DNA of 64,000 bases. It comes from Pradoshia eiseniae. Its GTDB lineage: Bacteria > Bacillota > Bacilli > Bacillales > Pradoshiaceae. The notes under the pieces are model-generated. The model was not told the origin of the DNA. It did no database searches and was given only the letters and a program-made list of their open reading frames with translations. A program made the position numbers and the translations under genes. Location: contig NZ_PKOZ01000001.1 of assembly GCF_002946355.1 (NCBI RefSeq), forward strand, positions 667,931 through 731,930, read 5' to 3'. Positions 8,957 through 18,092 of this stretch are shown piece by piece; within the stretch, counting starts at the first letter, position 1; every line of letters begins with the position of its first letter.

Positions 8957-9604
8957 ATGCAGCGCTATGAGTCAGACTATGTGAAAGGCTATAAAAAGAT
9001 GAAGATTCCTTACACGCTTGCAGGCACAAACGAGTATACGGAGAGGCTGGCCATTATGCTGCCTGGTGCGGGATACACGGCTCAAGCGCCGTTGTTTCAT
9101 TATGCATCCTCCTTGTTCCTTGAATCTTCCATAGATGTTCTTAAGGTCAATTATCCCTATATTGATCCATTTTATGATGATTTCTCATGGGAAGAGCTGT
9201 CGCAAGCCATCAACCATGACGTGAGCGCCGTTTTGGACCGTGTCTTGCCGGATAAGGGTTACAGGCAATATATTTTGCTTGCTAAATCAATCGGAACACT
9301 TTCCATCGAATCTATCTTAGAAAAAATCGGTACTCATGAAACCAAAGTAATATGGGTGACTCCGCTCCTCAAAGAAGAAAGAGTGGCAGATCTATTGGCT
9401 GACAGCAGGCAGCAAACCTTATGCATCATTGGTGATAAGGATCCGCATTATATATCTGAACAATTTGAGCGGATTAAACAAAACCCGTTTGTTACAACTC
9501 GACTGATTTCAGAAATGCATCACAGTTTGGAGAGGGAAGGAAATATCCTCGAATCGATTGATATGTTGAAGAGCATCATTAAGGATATCCGAGATTTTAT
9601 ATAA
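8957..9604 (+). CDS. Alpha/beta hydrolase fold protein of unknown substrate
   Basis: The 215-residue protein has the order of a small alpha/beta hydrolase: a LAIMLPGAGYTAQAP oxyanion-loop region, the nucleophile-elbow-like LAKSIGTLS (serine in K-S-I-G-T), an acidic loop (IIGDKDPHY), and a late histidine in EMHHSLERE. The elbow is degenerate relative to GxSxG, so activity is uncertain. The open frame extends upstream to a GTG at 8909, but TATGCTAAAAT (8918-8928) looks like an extended -10 element, so ATG 8957 after GAGAGGGCGAG is preferred. No function is assigned. Confidence 0.65.
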   Translation: MQRYESDYVKGYKKMKIPYTLAGTNEYTERLAIMLPGAGYTAQAPLFHYASSLFLESSIDVLKVNYPYIDPFYDDFSWEELSQAINHDVSAVLDRVLPDKGYRQYILLAKSIGTLSIESILEKIGTHETKVIWVTPLLKEERVADLLADSRQQTLCIIGDKDPHYISEQFERIKQNPFVTTRLISEMHHSLEREGNILESIDMLKSIIKDIRDFI

Positions 9605-9640
9605 ATGAAGGGGAGCGAAAGCCGGGGGAGTGATGTTGAG

Positions 9641-10168
9641 ATGATTTTTGAGAATGGCCGACTGGCTGTCAGGGTCTTAGAGGAAAGAGATCTTAAGCTA
9701 ATGACGAAATGGCTTTCAGACAATGCCGTTTTAGAATACTATGAGGGAAGAGATAATCCCTTTGATGAGAAAAAAGCGGAACAGGTATTCTTGGAAGTGA
9801 ATGACGAAGAGACAAAATGCATCGTCGAATATATGAATAAGCCAATCGGTTATATCCAATTTTATAAAGTCGATGAAAAGACGCGGATGAAATATGGTTA
9901 TAGCGATGAAAACATCTATGGAATCGACCAGTTCATAGGCGAAACGGATTATTGGGGGCAAGGCATCGGAACGCTCCTTGTGAAGTCCATGACTGCATTT
10001 TTGCTTCATAATAAGGGAGCACAAAAGGTCATAATGGATCCCCAAACAAGAAATGAGAGAGCCATCAGATGCTATGAGAAATGCGGTTTTAAGAAGGTGA
10101 CTAAGCTGCATGCGCATGAGCTTCACGAAGGAATTTATCAGGATTGCTGGCTGATGGAATATCCTTGA
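9641..10168 (+). CDS. GNAT acetyltransferase, similar to aminoglycoside 6'-N-acetyltransferases
   Basis: The 175-residue product has the GNAT core. DYWGQGIGTLLVKSM is the acetyl-CoA pyrophosphate loop (Q/R-x2-G-x-G/A type) and DPQTRNERAIRCYEKCGF is the late strand-helix. The whole architecture, including the terminal DCWLMEYP, resembles AAC(6') enzymes, which modify aminoglycosides. Chromosomal homologues in Bacillus often have undefined substrates, so resistance should not be assumed. The open frame begins at 9605, but GGGGGAG at 9625-9630 points to the ATG at 9641. Confidence 0.75.
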   Translation: MIFENGRLAVRVLEERDLKLMTKWLSDNAVLEYYEGRDNPFDEKKAEQVFLEVNDEETKCIVEYMNKPIGYIQFYKVDEKTRMKYGYSDENIYGIDQFIGETDYWGQGIGTLLVKSMTAFLLHNKGAQKVIMDPQTRNERAIRCYEKCGFKKVTKLHAHELHEGIYQDCWLMEYP

Positions 10169-10484
10169 AGCTTATGTGGAAAATAAGGGGACACAAGGAG
10201 GAAGTGCTCACTCGACTATGCTTCTTTATTTTCTTTAGGCATTTAGCATCTGGCAGAAATACGGCTCTCATGTAAATATGAGAAATAGCCGCTTAACAGT
10301 AATGCCATATAGACAGAGTAAATGCTCATGTCTTTGATAATTGGTTTTCAATCTGCTATAAATGGAGTATTATGAATCCTGACAGGGAAGCTGGTTTACC
10401 AGTCTTTAATCCAATAAAAAATAACGTAAAAAGGGCAGCTCTTGGCTGCGATATTGATAGATATGATTTAAGCAGGTGTCAAAC
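10169..10484 (+). other. Intergenic region before dinG
   Basis: About 300 bases without a convincing gene. It contains a hairpin (CGGCT ... AGCCG, about 10263-10293) with an inner CTCAT/ATGAG stem but no T run, and a GCAGC/GGCTGC palindrome shortly before dinG. No LexA-type operator (GAAC-N4-GTTC) was found despite dinG being damage-inducible in other bacteria. Confidence 0.5.
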
Positions 10485-13103
10485 ATGGAGAATAGATATG
10501 TAGTCGTTGATTTGGAAACAACGGGCAATAACTCGAAAGCAGGGGACCGTATTATCCAATTCGCCGCTATTGTAATTGAATATGGGGAGATTACGTATCA
10601 ATATTCCTCTTACGTGAATCCAGAACGGCCGATTCCTCCATTCATCCAGGAGTTTACCGGGATTACGGAAGAAGACGTAAAGTCTGCCCCGACCTTTAAG
10701 GAGATTGCTCCGTACATAATTGGGATTTTGGAAGAAGCTGTTTTTGTTGCTCATAATGTGCTCTTTGATTTAACCTTCCTGCAGGCAGAGCTCGAGCGGG
10801 TGGGCTATGAAATGTTCTTAGGGTATACGGTTGATACGGTAGAAATGGCGAAGGTTATTTCACCTCGAATGGATAGCTTTAAGCTCGAAGATTTAAGCAG
10901 GGCATACGGCCATGTTCATGATTGCCCTCATCAGGCGGATAGTGATGCCTATGCTACTGCTTTATTGTTTCTGGATTTTTATAAGTCGCTTAAAAGGCTG
11001 CCGAGACAAACGCTTAAATCACTTTATCGGTTAGCGTATTCCTTGAAAAGTGAATTGAAAGAAGTACTCGGTGAAATATTGCGCGAGCAGGCGCAGGTTT
11101 GCGAGCCGTGGCGACCTGATTTGGAAATTTATCGGGGATTAGCGCTTGCTTTGCCTAGAAAAGCAACAGAAGCATCTGTCATCCCGCGGGCTAAGTCTGA
11201 CATTTACGACTTCATTCAGGAAGTGTACCAGGCAGGAGGCACAGCATTCTTGGAAGACGGCAAGGGCACCTTCTTTGACCATCTCTTAGCTTGCCATGAT
11301 TTCGCCAAAAAAGAAGGAAGACAAGTCCTTCTCTCCACCTATAGAGAATTGACTGGAAAAGCGCTTGATGCCCATATGCCAGGGTTATCAGTGGAAGAGC
11401 TTAAGCAGGGTTCTAATTACCTCAGTTTGCCGAAATTTGAGCAATCCTTGAGACAGCGCGACCATAATTATGAAGTAGCGATGGCTAAGATGCAGATCCT
11501 TGTCTGGCTGACGGAAACTGTCACGGGCGATATAAATGAACTTAATCTCTCAAGTGCAGGCAAGGAATATGCCAGCGAGGTTGCTCATCATCAGCATCTG
11601 CATCCAAGGCTATTGAAACCATGGACAGAGCGTGATTTCTATGGAAGGCGGCTAAAGGCAGCCCAAAGCGCCAGTGTGATTCTTACCACCCATGAGGCTT
11701 ATGTGAATAATATGGTTAGCAATGATTATTTAAGCAAGGCTTCCTACGTGCTGATTGAAGAAGCGGATTCGTTTCCTGCCGTTTTGAAAGAGGAATTAGG
11801 GTATGAAATCAGCTATATGGATATGCGTAATATTGTTAATAAGGTTGGAAATCTTGATAATTATCAGCTTATCCATCAGGCAGTTAAGCTTGTTTGTGAA
11901 AAAACGGAGATTCAAATTGACAAACGTCAGCTGGATGCCATGTTAATTAGGCTGTCGGAGCAAATTGAACACTTTGCTGAAGTGCTCATAGCTTATGGTG
12001 AGGCAAAAGCAGCCCTTACTGAAAGTCAAATGGCTGCAATTAAATTGCCGAGAAGAAGAAAAAATGTCCTCCCCATATACGGAGCGGCTAATGACTTGCG
12101 GCAAACGATCCTTTATCTCATGAATCTGTTTCAAGGCTGGGCAAAGGAACTGAATGGGATCCCAGTGGAGAAACTAAAGCGAAGCCAGTTGAACATGATG
12201 GATGACTGGATGAAAATGCATGGACAGCTAACCAGGGTCCACGATGGTTTAGGACAAATGTTCATTAAGCCCGGAGGAAAAAACGATACATGGATTGAAT
12301 GGAATAAACGGGGCAGCCGGAACTCCCTGTCCATCAAAAGTAAGCCAATTGCCATAGCGGAATGGATGAACAAGAACATGGTAAGCAAGAAGAATATTCT
12401 TTTTATCTCTGAAGTATTGGCTATTCAAGGTTCATTCCGCTATTTCGCCTCCAAGGTGGGCTTTATGGAGCCAGATGAGAGGTCTATAATTGTGGAGCCT
12501 GATGTCTCTGCGAAGCTAACTATCATTCAGGATGCATGCTTGGAAAAAGCTGTGGGACATGAGATGGTTTTTGATTGTGCCAAGGGATTTTTGGCTAATC
12601 TGATTAAGCAGAAAAAAGGGAATATGATTATCTTCTTTAATACCCCATCAAGTCTTAAAAAGATGTATTTGGGCTTAAAGGAAACGATTGAAAAAAATGG
12701 GTATCAGGCACTGGTCCAAGGACTAACTTCAGGCTCAGGGTCCAAATTGCTGAGAGGGCATATGAGTGCGGGCAAATCTGTTTTATTCATGACTTATCCG
12801 GCTTGGGAGTCTGTGCGTCATCTATATGATGGACGTTCCATAAAAATTATGCTGGAGGCGCCGGCAGTATCCAAACAGCTTTACATAAGTGAAACCATGC
12901 ATAAGGGACAGCCGGAGGAGAAAGAAATGCTTTTAGACATGAGCTTTAATATAAGAAGGCAATTGACGGCGAAGATTCCTGGTCGTGAACAATCAGGATG
13001 GCTGTTATATGAAGAGCCTATCCTTCGAGCCAATCGGCAATTCCTGGCTGAATCCTTAACCAATTTGACGGTGATCAATTATGACAGAGATGCCTATTTA
13101 TGA
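10485..13103 (+). CDS. dinG: DinG-family protein with intact DEDDh exonuclease and degenerate helicase domain
   Basis: The N-terminal 180 residues are a DnaQ-like 3'-5' exonuclease with VVDLETTG (Exo I), AHNVLFDLTFL (Exo II) and HQADSDAYAT (Exo III) intact. The remaining ~690 residues align by position with the XPD/DinG helicase of B. subtilis, but every ATPase motif is altered. The P-loop GTGKS is LEDGKGTFFD (about residue 258), the DEAH box is IEEAD (about 426), and the SAT and GRxxR motifs are absent. The reading frame is uninterrupted, so the protein is probably a nuclease without helicase activity. An upstream GTG (10476) is an alternative start; AGCAGGTG at 10471-10478 fits ATG 10485. 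Confidence 0.88.
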   Translation: MENRYVVVDLETTGNNSKAGDRIIQFAAIVIEYGEITYQYSSYVNPERPIPPFIQEFTGITEEDVKSAPTFKEIAPYIIGILEEAVFVAHNVLFDLTFLQAELERVGYEMFLGYTVDTVEMAKVISPRMDSFKLEDLSRAYGHVHDCPHQADSDAYATALLFLDFYKSLKRLPRQTLKSLYRLAYSLKSELKEVLGEILREQAQVCEPWRPDLEIYRGLALALPRKATEASVIPRAKSDIYDFIQEVYQAGGTAFLEDGKGTFFDHLLACHDFAKKEGRQVLLSTYRELTGKALDAHMPGLSVEELKQGSNYLSLPKFEQSLRQRDHNYEVAMAKMQILVWLTETVTGDINELNLSSAGKEYASEVAHHQHLHPRLLKPWTERDFYGRRLKAAQSASVILTTHEAYVNNMVSNDYLSKASYVLIEEADSFPAVLKEELGYEISYMDMRNIVNKVGNLDNYQLIHQAVKLVCEKTEIQIDKRQLDAMLIRLSEQIEHFAEVLIAYGEAKAALTESQMAAIKLPRRRKNVLPIYGAANDLRQTILYLMNLFQGWAKELNGIPVEKLKRSQLNMMDDWMKMHGQLTRVHDGLGQMFIKPGGKNDTWIEWNKRGSRNSLSIKSKPIAIAEWMNKNMVSKKNILFISEVLAIQGSFRYFASKVGFMEPDERSIIVEPDVSAKLTIIQDACLEKAVGHEMVFDCAKGFLANLIKQKKGNMIIFFNTPSSLKKMYLGLKETIEKNGYQALVQGLTSGSGSKLLRGHMSAGKSVLFMTYPAWESVRHLYDGRSIKIMLEAPAVSKQLYISETMHKGQPEEKEMLLDMSFNIRRQLTAKIPGREQSGWLLYEEPILRANRQFLAESLTNLTVINYDRDAYL

Positions 13104-13217
13104 AACCTTAATTTAAATTGAAAAATACAGAATTTATTAAGGTTCTCCTTATTTTATTTTGGTATAATGTGAACTAGACACGATAGAATGGAACGTAATC
13201 ATTTGGGAGGAATTTTA

Positions 13218-13388
13218 GTGGATAGTAAGGTAGAGGTCTTATCGACAGTGAAGATTGCTTATACAGGTGATTTATACAAGATTGTGGATTCACTAAATCG
13301 AACCCTAAAAGAAGAAAATCTTATGTTTGGTCTATCATTGGACCCGGAGGATCATAATACGGCTGTATTCTCAATCTATCGGACGTGA
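13218..13388 (+). CDS. ypmA: YpmA, DUF4264 family small protein
   Basis: This 56-residue protein of unknown function has the family pattern KVEVLSTVKIAYTGDLYKIV followed by LNRTLKEENLMFGLSLD and a terminal SIYRT. A frame is open from 13188, but GGGAGG at 13204-13209 and the family's usual length both indicate the GTG at 13218. A -10 like TATAAT lies at 13163-13168. It is followed 41 bases later by ypmB, as in B. subtilis. Confidence 0.88.
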   Translation: MDSKVEVLSTVKIAYTGDLYKIVDSLNRTLKEENLMFGLSLDPEDHNTAVFSIYRT

Positions 13389-13429
13389 ATGCATGTAACA
13401 TGCAGGATATTAGGTGAAAGGATGCTGAC

Positions 13430-13906
13430 ATGAAAAAAGTAATATGGAGCATAGTTGTTTTGCTCTTGATTGGGATAGGAGCGTTGGTGTATTCCATCTA
13501 TGCCGGCGATCATTATAAACAGAATGCAAAAGAGAAGGCCATCACAGAAGCAGCCAAAACGGCGAATCTGAAGGAACCGGCAGATTTTTATTTATATAAC
13601 GGCAATGAGAAATGGTATGTCGTTACCGGAATAAATGAAGATGGAAAAAAGATCGGTGTATGGATACCTGATGACAAGAAGAAGGAAAGCAAGGTTCTGT
13701 CCTTATCTGAGGGTCTTACGGAAAAGGAAGCTATTAACCTTGTGAAGGAAAAGAGGAAGGTCAAGAAAATCATTGCAGCCAATCTGGGAATGGAAAAGGG
13801 CAATCCTTTATGGGAAATCATATATAAAAATAACGATGACCTTTACGGGTATTACTACCTGAATTTCAAAACAGGTGATTTAATACGAAATTATGATAAT
13901 TTGTAG
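13430..13906 (+). CDS. ypmB: YpmB, membrane-anchored PepSY/DUF5590 protein
   Basis: The 158-residue protein starts with a single membrane anchor (residues 4-26) and has an extracytoplasmic part. That part holds two PepSY-like repeats: AITEAAKTANL near residue 35 and EAINLVKEKRKVKKIIAAN near 103. Such domains are proposed to bind or inhibit secreted proteases, but the role of YpmB is not known. It lies between ypmA and aspB in the conserved order. The aspB start follows 18 bases after its stop, so the three genes are probably co-transcribed. Confidence 0.85.
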   Translation: MKKVIWSIVVLLLIGIGALVYSIYAGDHYKQNAKEKAITEAAKTANLKEPADFYLYNGNEKWYVVTGINEDGKKIGVWIPDDKKKESKVLSLSEGLTEKEAINLVKEKRKVKKIIAANLGMEKGNPLWEIIYKNNDDLYGYYYLNFKTGDLIRNYDNL

Positions 13907-13924
13907 GATGGAGATGAACCGGAG

Positions 13925-15115
13925 ATGAAATTAGCCAAAAGAGTTGCAGCATTGACACCATCATCAACACTTGCCATTACTGCTAAAGCGAAGGAGCTAA
14001 AAGCACAAGGACTGGACGTAATTGGTCTTGGCGCAGGGGAACCGGATTTCAATACGCCAGTGAATATTTTGGAAGCAGCGAAGAAATCGATGGATGAGGG
14101 ACAGACAAAGTATACTCCTTCAGCGGGCTTACCGGGCCTCCGGAGTGCCGTGGCCGACAAATTAGAGAGAGACCAAGGTCTAACCTATAGAACGAATGAG
14201 ATTTTTATCGGCACAGGCGCTAAGCATGTTTTATATACTTTATTTCAGGCTATCCTTGATGAGGGAGATGAGGTATTAATCCCAACGCCATACTGGGTCA
14301 GCTATCCCGAACAAGTCAAATTGGCAATGGGCACACCGGTTTATATCGAAGGGAAGGAAGAAAATCAGTTTAAGATCACCCCTGAGCAAATAAAGGCGGC
14401 TGTAAATAGCCGGACAAAGGCGATCATTTTGAATTCTCCTAGCAATCCGACAGGAATGATTTATTCGCCCGAGGAATTAAAGGCCATCGGTGAAACGTGC
14501 TTGGAGCATGGGCTCTTAGTCGTGTCTGATGAAATTTATGAAAAACTCGTTTATCACGGCAATAAACATGTCTCCATCGCACAGCTTTCTCCCGAGTTGA
14601 AGAAACAGACGATTATCATTAATGGGGTTTCTAAATCCCACTCCATGACTGGCTGGAGAATAGGCTATGCGGCTGGAGAAGAGAGCATCATTAAAGCGAT
14701 GACAAACCTTGCCAGCCATAGTACCTCAAATCCGACAACGACAGCGCAATTTGCCGCGATTGAAGCCTATAATGGTCCTCAAGATGCCGTTGAAGAGATG
14801 CGGGGCGCCTTTGAGAGCCGCCTGGATGGAATCTATGACAGTCTGCTAGAAATTCCGGGGCTAGCATGTGTGAAGCCGCAGGGAGCATTCTATCTTTTCC
14901 CGAATGTGTCTGAGACAGCGAAGCTTGCCGGATACAGGGATGTTGATGAATTCGCCGAAGGGCTGCTGGAGAATGCCTTAGTCGCTGTTGTGCCTGGCTC
15001 TGGCTTTGGAGCACCTGAGAATATTCGTCTCAGCTATGCGACATCTGATGCTGCCCTGACAGAAGCGGTAAAGCGGATGAAAGAGTATGTGGAAGCAAGG
15101 ATGAAACAATCCTGA
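13925..15115 (+). CDS. aspB: Aspartate aminotransferase (class I PLP enzyme)
   Basis: AspB interconverts aspartate and 2-oxoglutarate with oxaloacetate and glutamate. The 396-residue fold-type I sequence includes GLGAGEPDFNTP near residue 36, NSPSNPTGMIYS near 172 (the conserved asparagine), the PLP lysine in NGVSKSHSMTGWRIGY near 238, and the substrate-carboxylate arginine region near the C-terminus (IRLSYATS). It precedes asnS, as in B. subtilis, where aspartate is the substrate for asparagine and asparaginyl-tRNA supply. Confidence 0.96.
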   Translation: MKLAKRVAALTPSSTLAITAKAKELKAQGLDVIGLGAGEPDFNTPVNILEAAKKSMDEGQTKYTPSAGLPGLRSAVADKLERDQGLTYRTNEIFIGTGAKHVLYTLFQAILDEGDEVLIPTPYWVSYPEQVKLAMGTPVYIEGKEENQFKITPEQIKAAVNSRTKAIILNSPSNPTGMIYSPEELKAIGETCLEHGLLVVSDEIYEKLVYHGNKHVSIAQLSPELKKQTIIINGVSKSHSMTGWRIGYAAGEESIIKAMTNLASHSTSNPTTTAQFAAIEAYNGPQDAVEEMRGAFESRLDGIYDSLLEIPGLACVKPQGAFYLFPNVSETAKLAGYRDVDEFAEGLLENALVAVVPGSGFGAPENIRLSYATSDAALTEAVKRMKEYVEARMKQS

Positions 15116-15217
15116 ACAAAGATGTTTTTAAGGGGCTGGAAACGGTGCTATTTGGCGGTTTCTGCCCTTTTTATTGGCAATGGGGATAGCACCTCGGCTA
15201 ATTCATAAATTTTGTAT

Positions 15218-15246
15218 TTGCTTGTCTATTTTTGTACTTGTATAAT
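15218..15246 (+). promoter_or_regulatory. Sigma-A type promoter of asnS
   Basis: TTGCTT (15218-15223), a 17-base spacer and a perfect TATAAT (15241-15246) lie 48 bases before the asnS start. The leader is too short for a T-box, and none was seen. Confidence 0.65.
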
Positions 15247-15293
15247 GGATGAGTACATAACCTGGTTTGGTTTAAGCTTTGGAGGGAAAAAAC

Positions 15294-16586
15294 GTGAAAT
15301 GTACAATAAATGAAGTTCATAAATATGTAAATGAAGAAGTGACAATTGGTGCCTGGATCGCCAATAAACGCTCTTCCGGAAAGATTGCCTTCTTGCAGCT
15401 TCGCGATGGGACAGGCTTTATTCAAGGCGTCGTGGTTAAAGCAGAGGTAGATGAAGAATTATTTACTTTAGCAAAAAAAGTCACTCAAGAAACGTCTGTA
15501 TGGGTAAAAGGTATCGTTCAAGTTGACGAGCGTTCCCCATTTGGCTATGAGTTATTGGTTACGGGCCTAGAGGTTATCGCTGAAGCGGTTGATTATCCAA
15601 TCACACCAAAGCAGCATGGTACCGAATTCTTGATGGATCACCGTCATTTATGGCTCCGTTCAAAACGTCAGCATGCGGTCATGAAAATTCGCAATGAAAT
15701 CATCCGTGCAACCTATGAATTCTTCAACCAAGAAGGGTTTGTGAAGGTTGACCCGCCAATTCTGACAGGAAGTGCTCCTGAAGGAACATCAGAATTGTTT
15801 GCAACAAAATATTTTGACGAGGATGCTTATCTTTCTCAAAGCGGCCAGCTTTACATGGAAGCGGCGGCCATGGCACTTGGAAAGGTATTCTCATTCGGTC
15901 CGACATTCCGTGCTGAGAAGTCCAAGACAAGACGTCACTTAATCGAATTCTGGATGATTGAGCCAGAGATGGCATTTGTCGAATTCGAAGAGAATTTGGA
16001 AGTGCAGGAACAGTATGTATCTTATATCGTTCAATCTGTTCTAAAGAACTGTGAGATTGAACTGAAAACCCTTGGCAGGGACACATCTAAATTAGAAAAT
16101 ATTAAAGCGCCATTCCCGCGTATCAGCTATGATGATGCAATTAAATTCCTTCATGAGAAAGGGTTTGATGACATTCAGTGGGGTGACGACTTTGGCGCTC
16201 CTCATGAAACAGCTATTGCGGAAAGCTTTGATAAGCCGGTATTCATAACGCACTACCCGACAGGCATTAAGCCTTTCTATATGCAGCCAGCTCCAGACCG
16301 TGATGATGTCGTTCTTTGTGCCGATTTGATCGCGCCAGAAGGTTATGGAGAAATCATTGGCGGCTCTGAGCGTATCCATGATATGGAGCTCTTGAAGCAG
16401 CGTCTTGACGAACATAACTTAAGCATGGATGCTTACCAGTGGTATTATGAATTAAGACAATACGGCTCTGTACCGCATTCTGGCTTCGGTCTTGGGCTTG
16501 AAAGAACAGTTGCCTGGATCAGCGGCGTTGAGCATGTGAGGGAGACCATTCCATTCCCGCGCTTATTAAATCGTCTCTACCCATAA
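15294..16586 (+). CDS. asnS: Asparaginyl-tRNA synthetase
   Basis: AsnRS charges tRNA-Asn. The 430-residue class IIb enzyme has an N-terminal OB-fold anticodon-binding domain ([20 protein letters not shown] near residue 19) and the catalytic core. Motif 2 is in [20 protein letters not shown] near residue 206, and motif 3 is [15 protein letters not shown] near 402. The frame stays open to a TTG at 15279, but GGAGGG at 15281-15286 fixes the GTG at 15294, which gives the B. subtilis length. Confidence 0.97.
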   Translation: MKCTINEVHKYVNEEVTIGAWIANKRSSGKIAFLQLRDGTGFIQGVVVKAEVDEELFTLAKKVTQETSVWVKGIVQVDERSPFGYELLVTGLEVIAEAVDYPITPKQHGTEFLMDHRHLWLRSKRQHAVMKIRNEIIRATYEFFNQEGFVKVDPPILTGSAPEGTSELFATKYFDEDAYLSQSGQLYMEAAAMALGKVFSFGPTFRAEKSKTRRHLIEFWMIEPEMAFVEFEENLEVQEQYVSYIVQSVLKNCEIELKTLGRDTSKLENIKAPFPRISYDDAIKFLHEKGFDDIQWGDDFGAPHETAIAESFDKPVFITHYPTGIKPFYMQPAPDRDDVVLCADLIAPEGYGEIIGGSERIHDMELLKQRLDEHNLSMDAYQWYYELRQYGSVPHSGFGLGLERTVAWISGVEHVRETIPFPRLLNRLYP

Positions 16587-16597
16587 TAAAGAGAAAT

Positions 16598-16637
16598 AAG
16601 CTTGGCAATACTTTTATTGCCAAGCTTTCTTTTTTTT
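16598..16637 (+). terminator. Terminator of asnS
   Basis: A 13-bp stem (AAGCTTGGCAATA with TATTGCCAAGCTT, loop CTTT) is followed by a long T-rich run. Confidence 0.93.
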
Positions 16638-16686
16638 GTACTTCCAACTGAGCCTACATGATATACTAAGACAGAGGTGTCGAATT

Positions 16687-17373
16687 ATGACTATGAAGAA
16701 TTTATCCGAATGGATGAACCAGCCGACTGTCATCATCCCTTCTTATCTTTTAAGCAATTATAAGGATATCGGGCTGATGGAACAAGAAGTGATGCTCCTT
16801 TTGCAGGTGCACAATTTCAACCTGAACGGCAAGGCATTCCCGACGCCTGCCGAAATTTCCTCGGTCATGAATCTGACGGAGATGGATTGTACAATGCTTC
16901 TAAGGAAGCTTGTGCAGAGTGGATTTTTAGAAATTACCGAAGATGAGAAACCGGGATTTGAGACTTATTCAATCAAACCATTGAATGAGAAGCTGGCTTA
17001 TCATTTCTTGAAGGAAGCAAAACAAGCTGATTTTCAAGAAAAGGTTCAAAAAAGTGAGTCCCTCTATGCGATATTCGAAAAAGAATTCGGCCGCCCATTA
17101 TCTCCATTTGAAGGAGAGACATTAACGATGTGGCTTGACGAGGACAAGCATGAGCCTGAATTGGTCAAGGCTGCCCTGAGAGAAGCGGTCATCTCAGGCA
17201 AGCTTAATTTCCGTTATATTGATCGGATACTATTTGATTGGAAAAAGCATGGTGTAAAGACATTAGCCCAGGCAAAAGACCATGGCGAAAGGTTCAGGAG
17301 CTATCAGAAGAAGCCGGCGGCGAAAGTGGCTCCAGCAGCGAAAGACTTGCCATTATATAATTGGCTGGAATAA
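16687..17373 (+). CDS. dnaD: DNA replication initiation protein DnaD
   Basis: DnaD acts with DnaA, DnaB and DnaI to load the replicative helicase at oriC and at stalled forks. The 228-residue protein has an N-terminal winged-helix oligomerisation domain (PSYLLSNYKDIGLMEQEVML, then the PTPAEISSVMNLT helix) and a C-terminal DnaD domain. The latter has the YxxxI-like segment NFRYIDRILFDWKKHG near residue 180. GAGGTG at 16674-16679 indicates the ATG at 16687 rather than the longer open frame. nth follows after a small hairpin, as in B. subtilis. Confidence 0.94.
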   Translation: MTMKNLSEWMNQPTVIIPSYLLSNYKDIGLMEQEVMLLLQVHNFNLNGKAFPTPAEISSVMNLTEMDCTMLLRKLVQSGFLEITEDEKPGFETYSIKPLNEKLAYHFLKEAKQADFQEKVQKSESLYAIFEKEFGRPLSPFEGETLTMWLDEDKHEPELVKAALREAVISGKLNFRYIDRILFDWKKHGVKTLAQAKDHGERFRSYQKKPAAKVAPAAKDLPLYNWLE

Positions 17374-17387
17374 TATATGATTAACAG

Positions 17388-17414
17388 ACCGGAATGAAAA
17401 TCTCCGGTTTTTTT
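17388..17414 (+). terminator. Weak terminator between dnaD and nth
   Basis: A 6-bp stem (ACCGGA with TCCGGT, 9-base loop) is followed by seven T residues. The short stem suggests partial read-through into nth. Confidence 0.6.
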
Positions 17415-17435
17415 CATGGGAAAGAGGGAGAAGGT

Positions 17436-18092
17436 ATGCTGAATAATACACAAATCCGTTATTGTTTAGATGAAATGGGAAAGCTATTCCCGGAAGCGCA
17501 TTGTGAGCTGAATCATTCGAATCCATTCGAATTGGTCGTGGCAGTTGTATTATCTGCGCAATGTACAGATGCATTGGTCAATAAAGTGACGAAAAACTTG
17601 TTCCAAAAGTATAAAAAGCCTGAGGACTTCATCGCAGTACCATTAAGTGAACTCGAAAATGATATTCGATCAATTGGCTTGTACCGTAATAAAGCGAAGA
17701 ATATTCAGAAGTTATCACAGATTATATTAGAAAAATACAATGGAATGGTTCCCAATGACCGAGACTTGTTAACGGAGCTTCCAGGTGTGGGCAGAAAGAC
17801 GGCAAATGTCGTTGTATCTGTTGCGTATGGTGTGCCTGCCATTGCGGTAGACACGCATGTTGAGAGAGTCAGTAAGCGTCTTGGCATATGCCGATGGAAG
17901 GATTCTGTTTTGGAAGTGGAAAAGACCTTGATGAGAAGAATACCTGAAGATGAATGGTCCATTACCCACCATCGGATGATCTTTTTTGGGCGTTATCATT
18001 GTAAGGCACAATCGCCTAAATGTGAGGTATGTCCGCTGCTTCTTCTTTGCAGGGAAGGAAAAAAACGAATGAAAGCGGCTGGAAAGAAATGA
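17436..18092 (+). CDS. nth: Endonuclease III (DNA glycosylase/AP lyase)
   Basis: Nth excises oxidised pyrimidines and nicks abasic sites in base excision repair. The 218-residue protein carries the helix-hairpin-helix LPGVGRKTANVV with the catalytic lysine (near residue 118), the catalytic aspartate in AVDTHVERVS, and a C-x6-C-x2-C-x5-C iron-sulfur cluster near the C-terminus. GAGGGAGAAGG before 17436 fixes this start over the upstream in-frame ATG at 17394, which lies in the terminator hairpin. The stop overlaps ypoC by 4 bases. Confidence 0.95.
   Translation: MLNNTQIRYCLDEMGKLFPEAHCELNHSNPFELVVAVVLSAQCTDALVNKVTKNLFQKYKKPEDFIAVPLSELENDIRSIGLYRNKAKNIQKLSQIILEKYNGMVPNDRDLLTELPGVGRKTANVVVSVAYGVPAIAVDTHVERVSKRLGICRWKDSVLEVEKTLMRRIPEDEWSITHHRMIFFGRYHCKAQSPKCEVCPLLLLCREGKKRMKAAGKK

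Noticed and set aside
10195-10275. A micro-ORF starting GTG at 10204 after AAGGAGG
   Set aside because: The ribosome site ends only 2 bases before the GTG, too close to work, and the peptide has no recognisable pattern.
10169-10484. A LexA/DinR operator upstream of dinG
   Set aside because: No CGAAC-N4-GTTCG-like palindrome is present in the 300 bases before the gene.
15116-15293. A T-box leader upstream of asnS
   Set aside because: The promoter lies only 48 bases before the start codon and no T-box or specifier-loop sequence was found.
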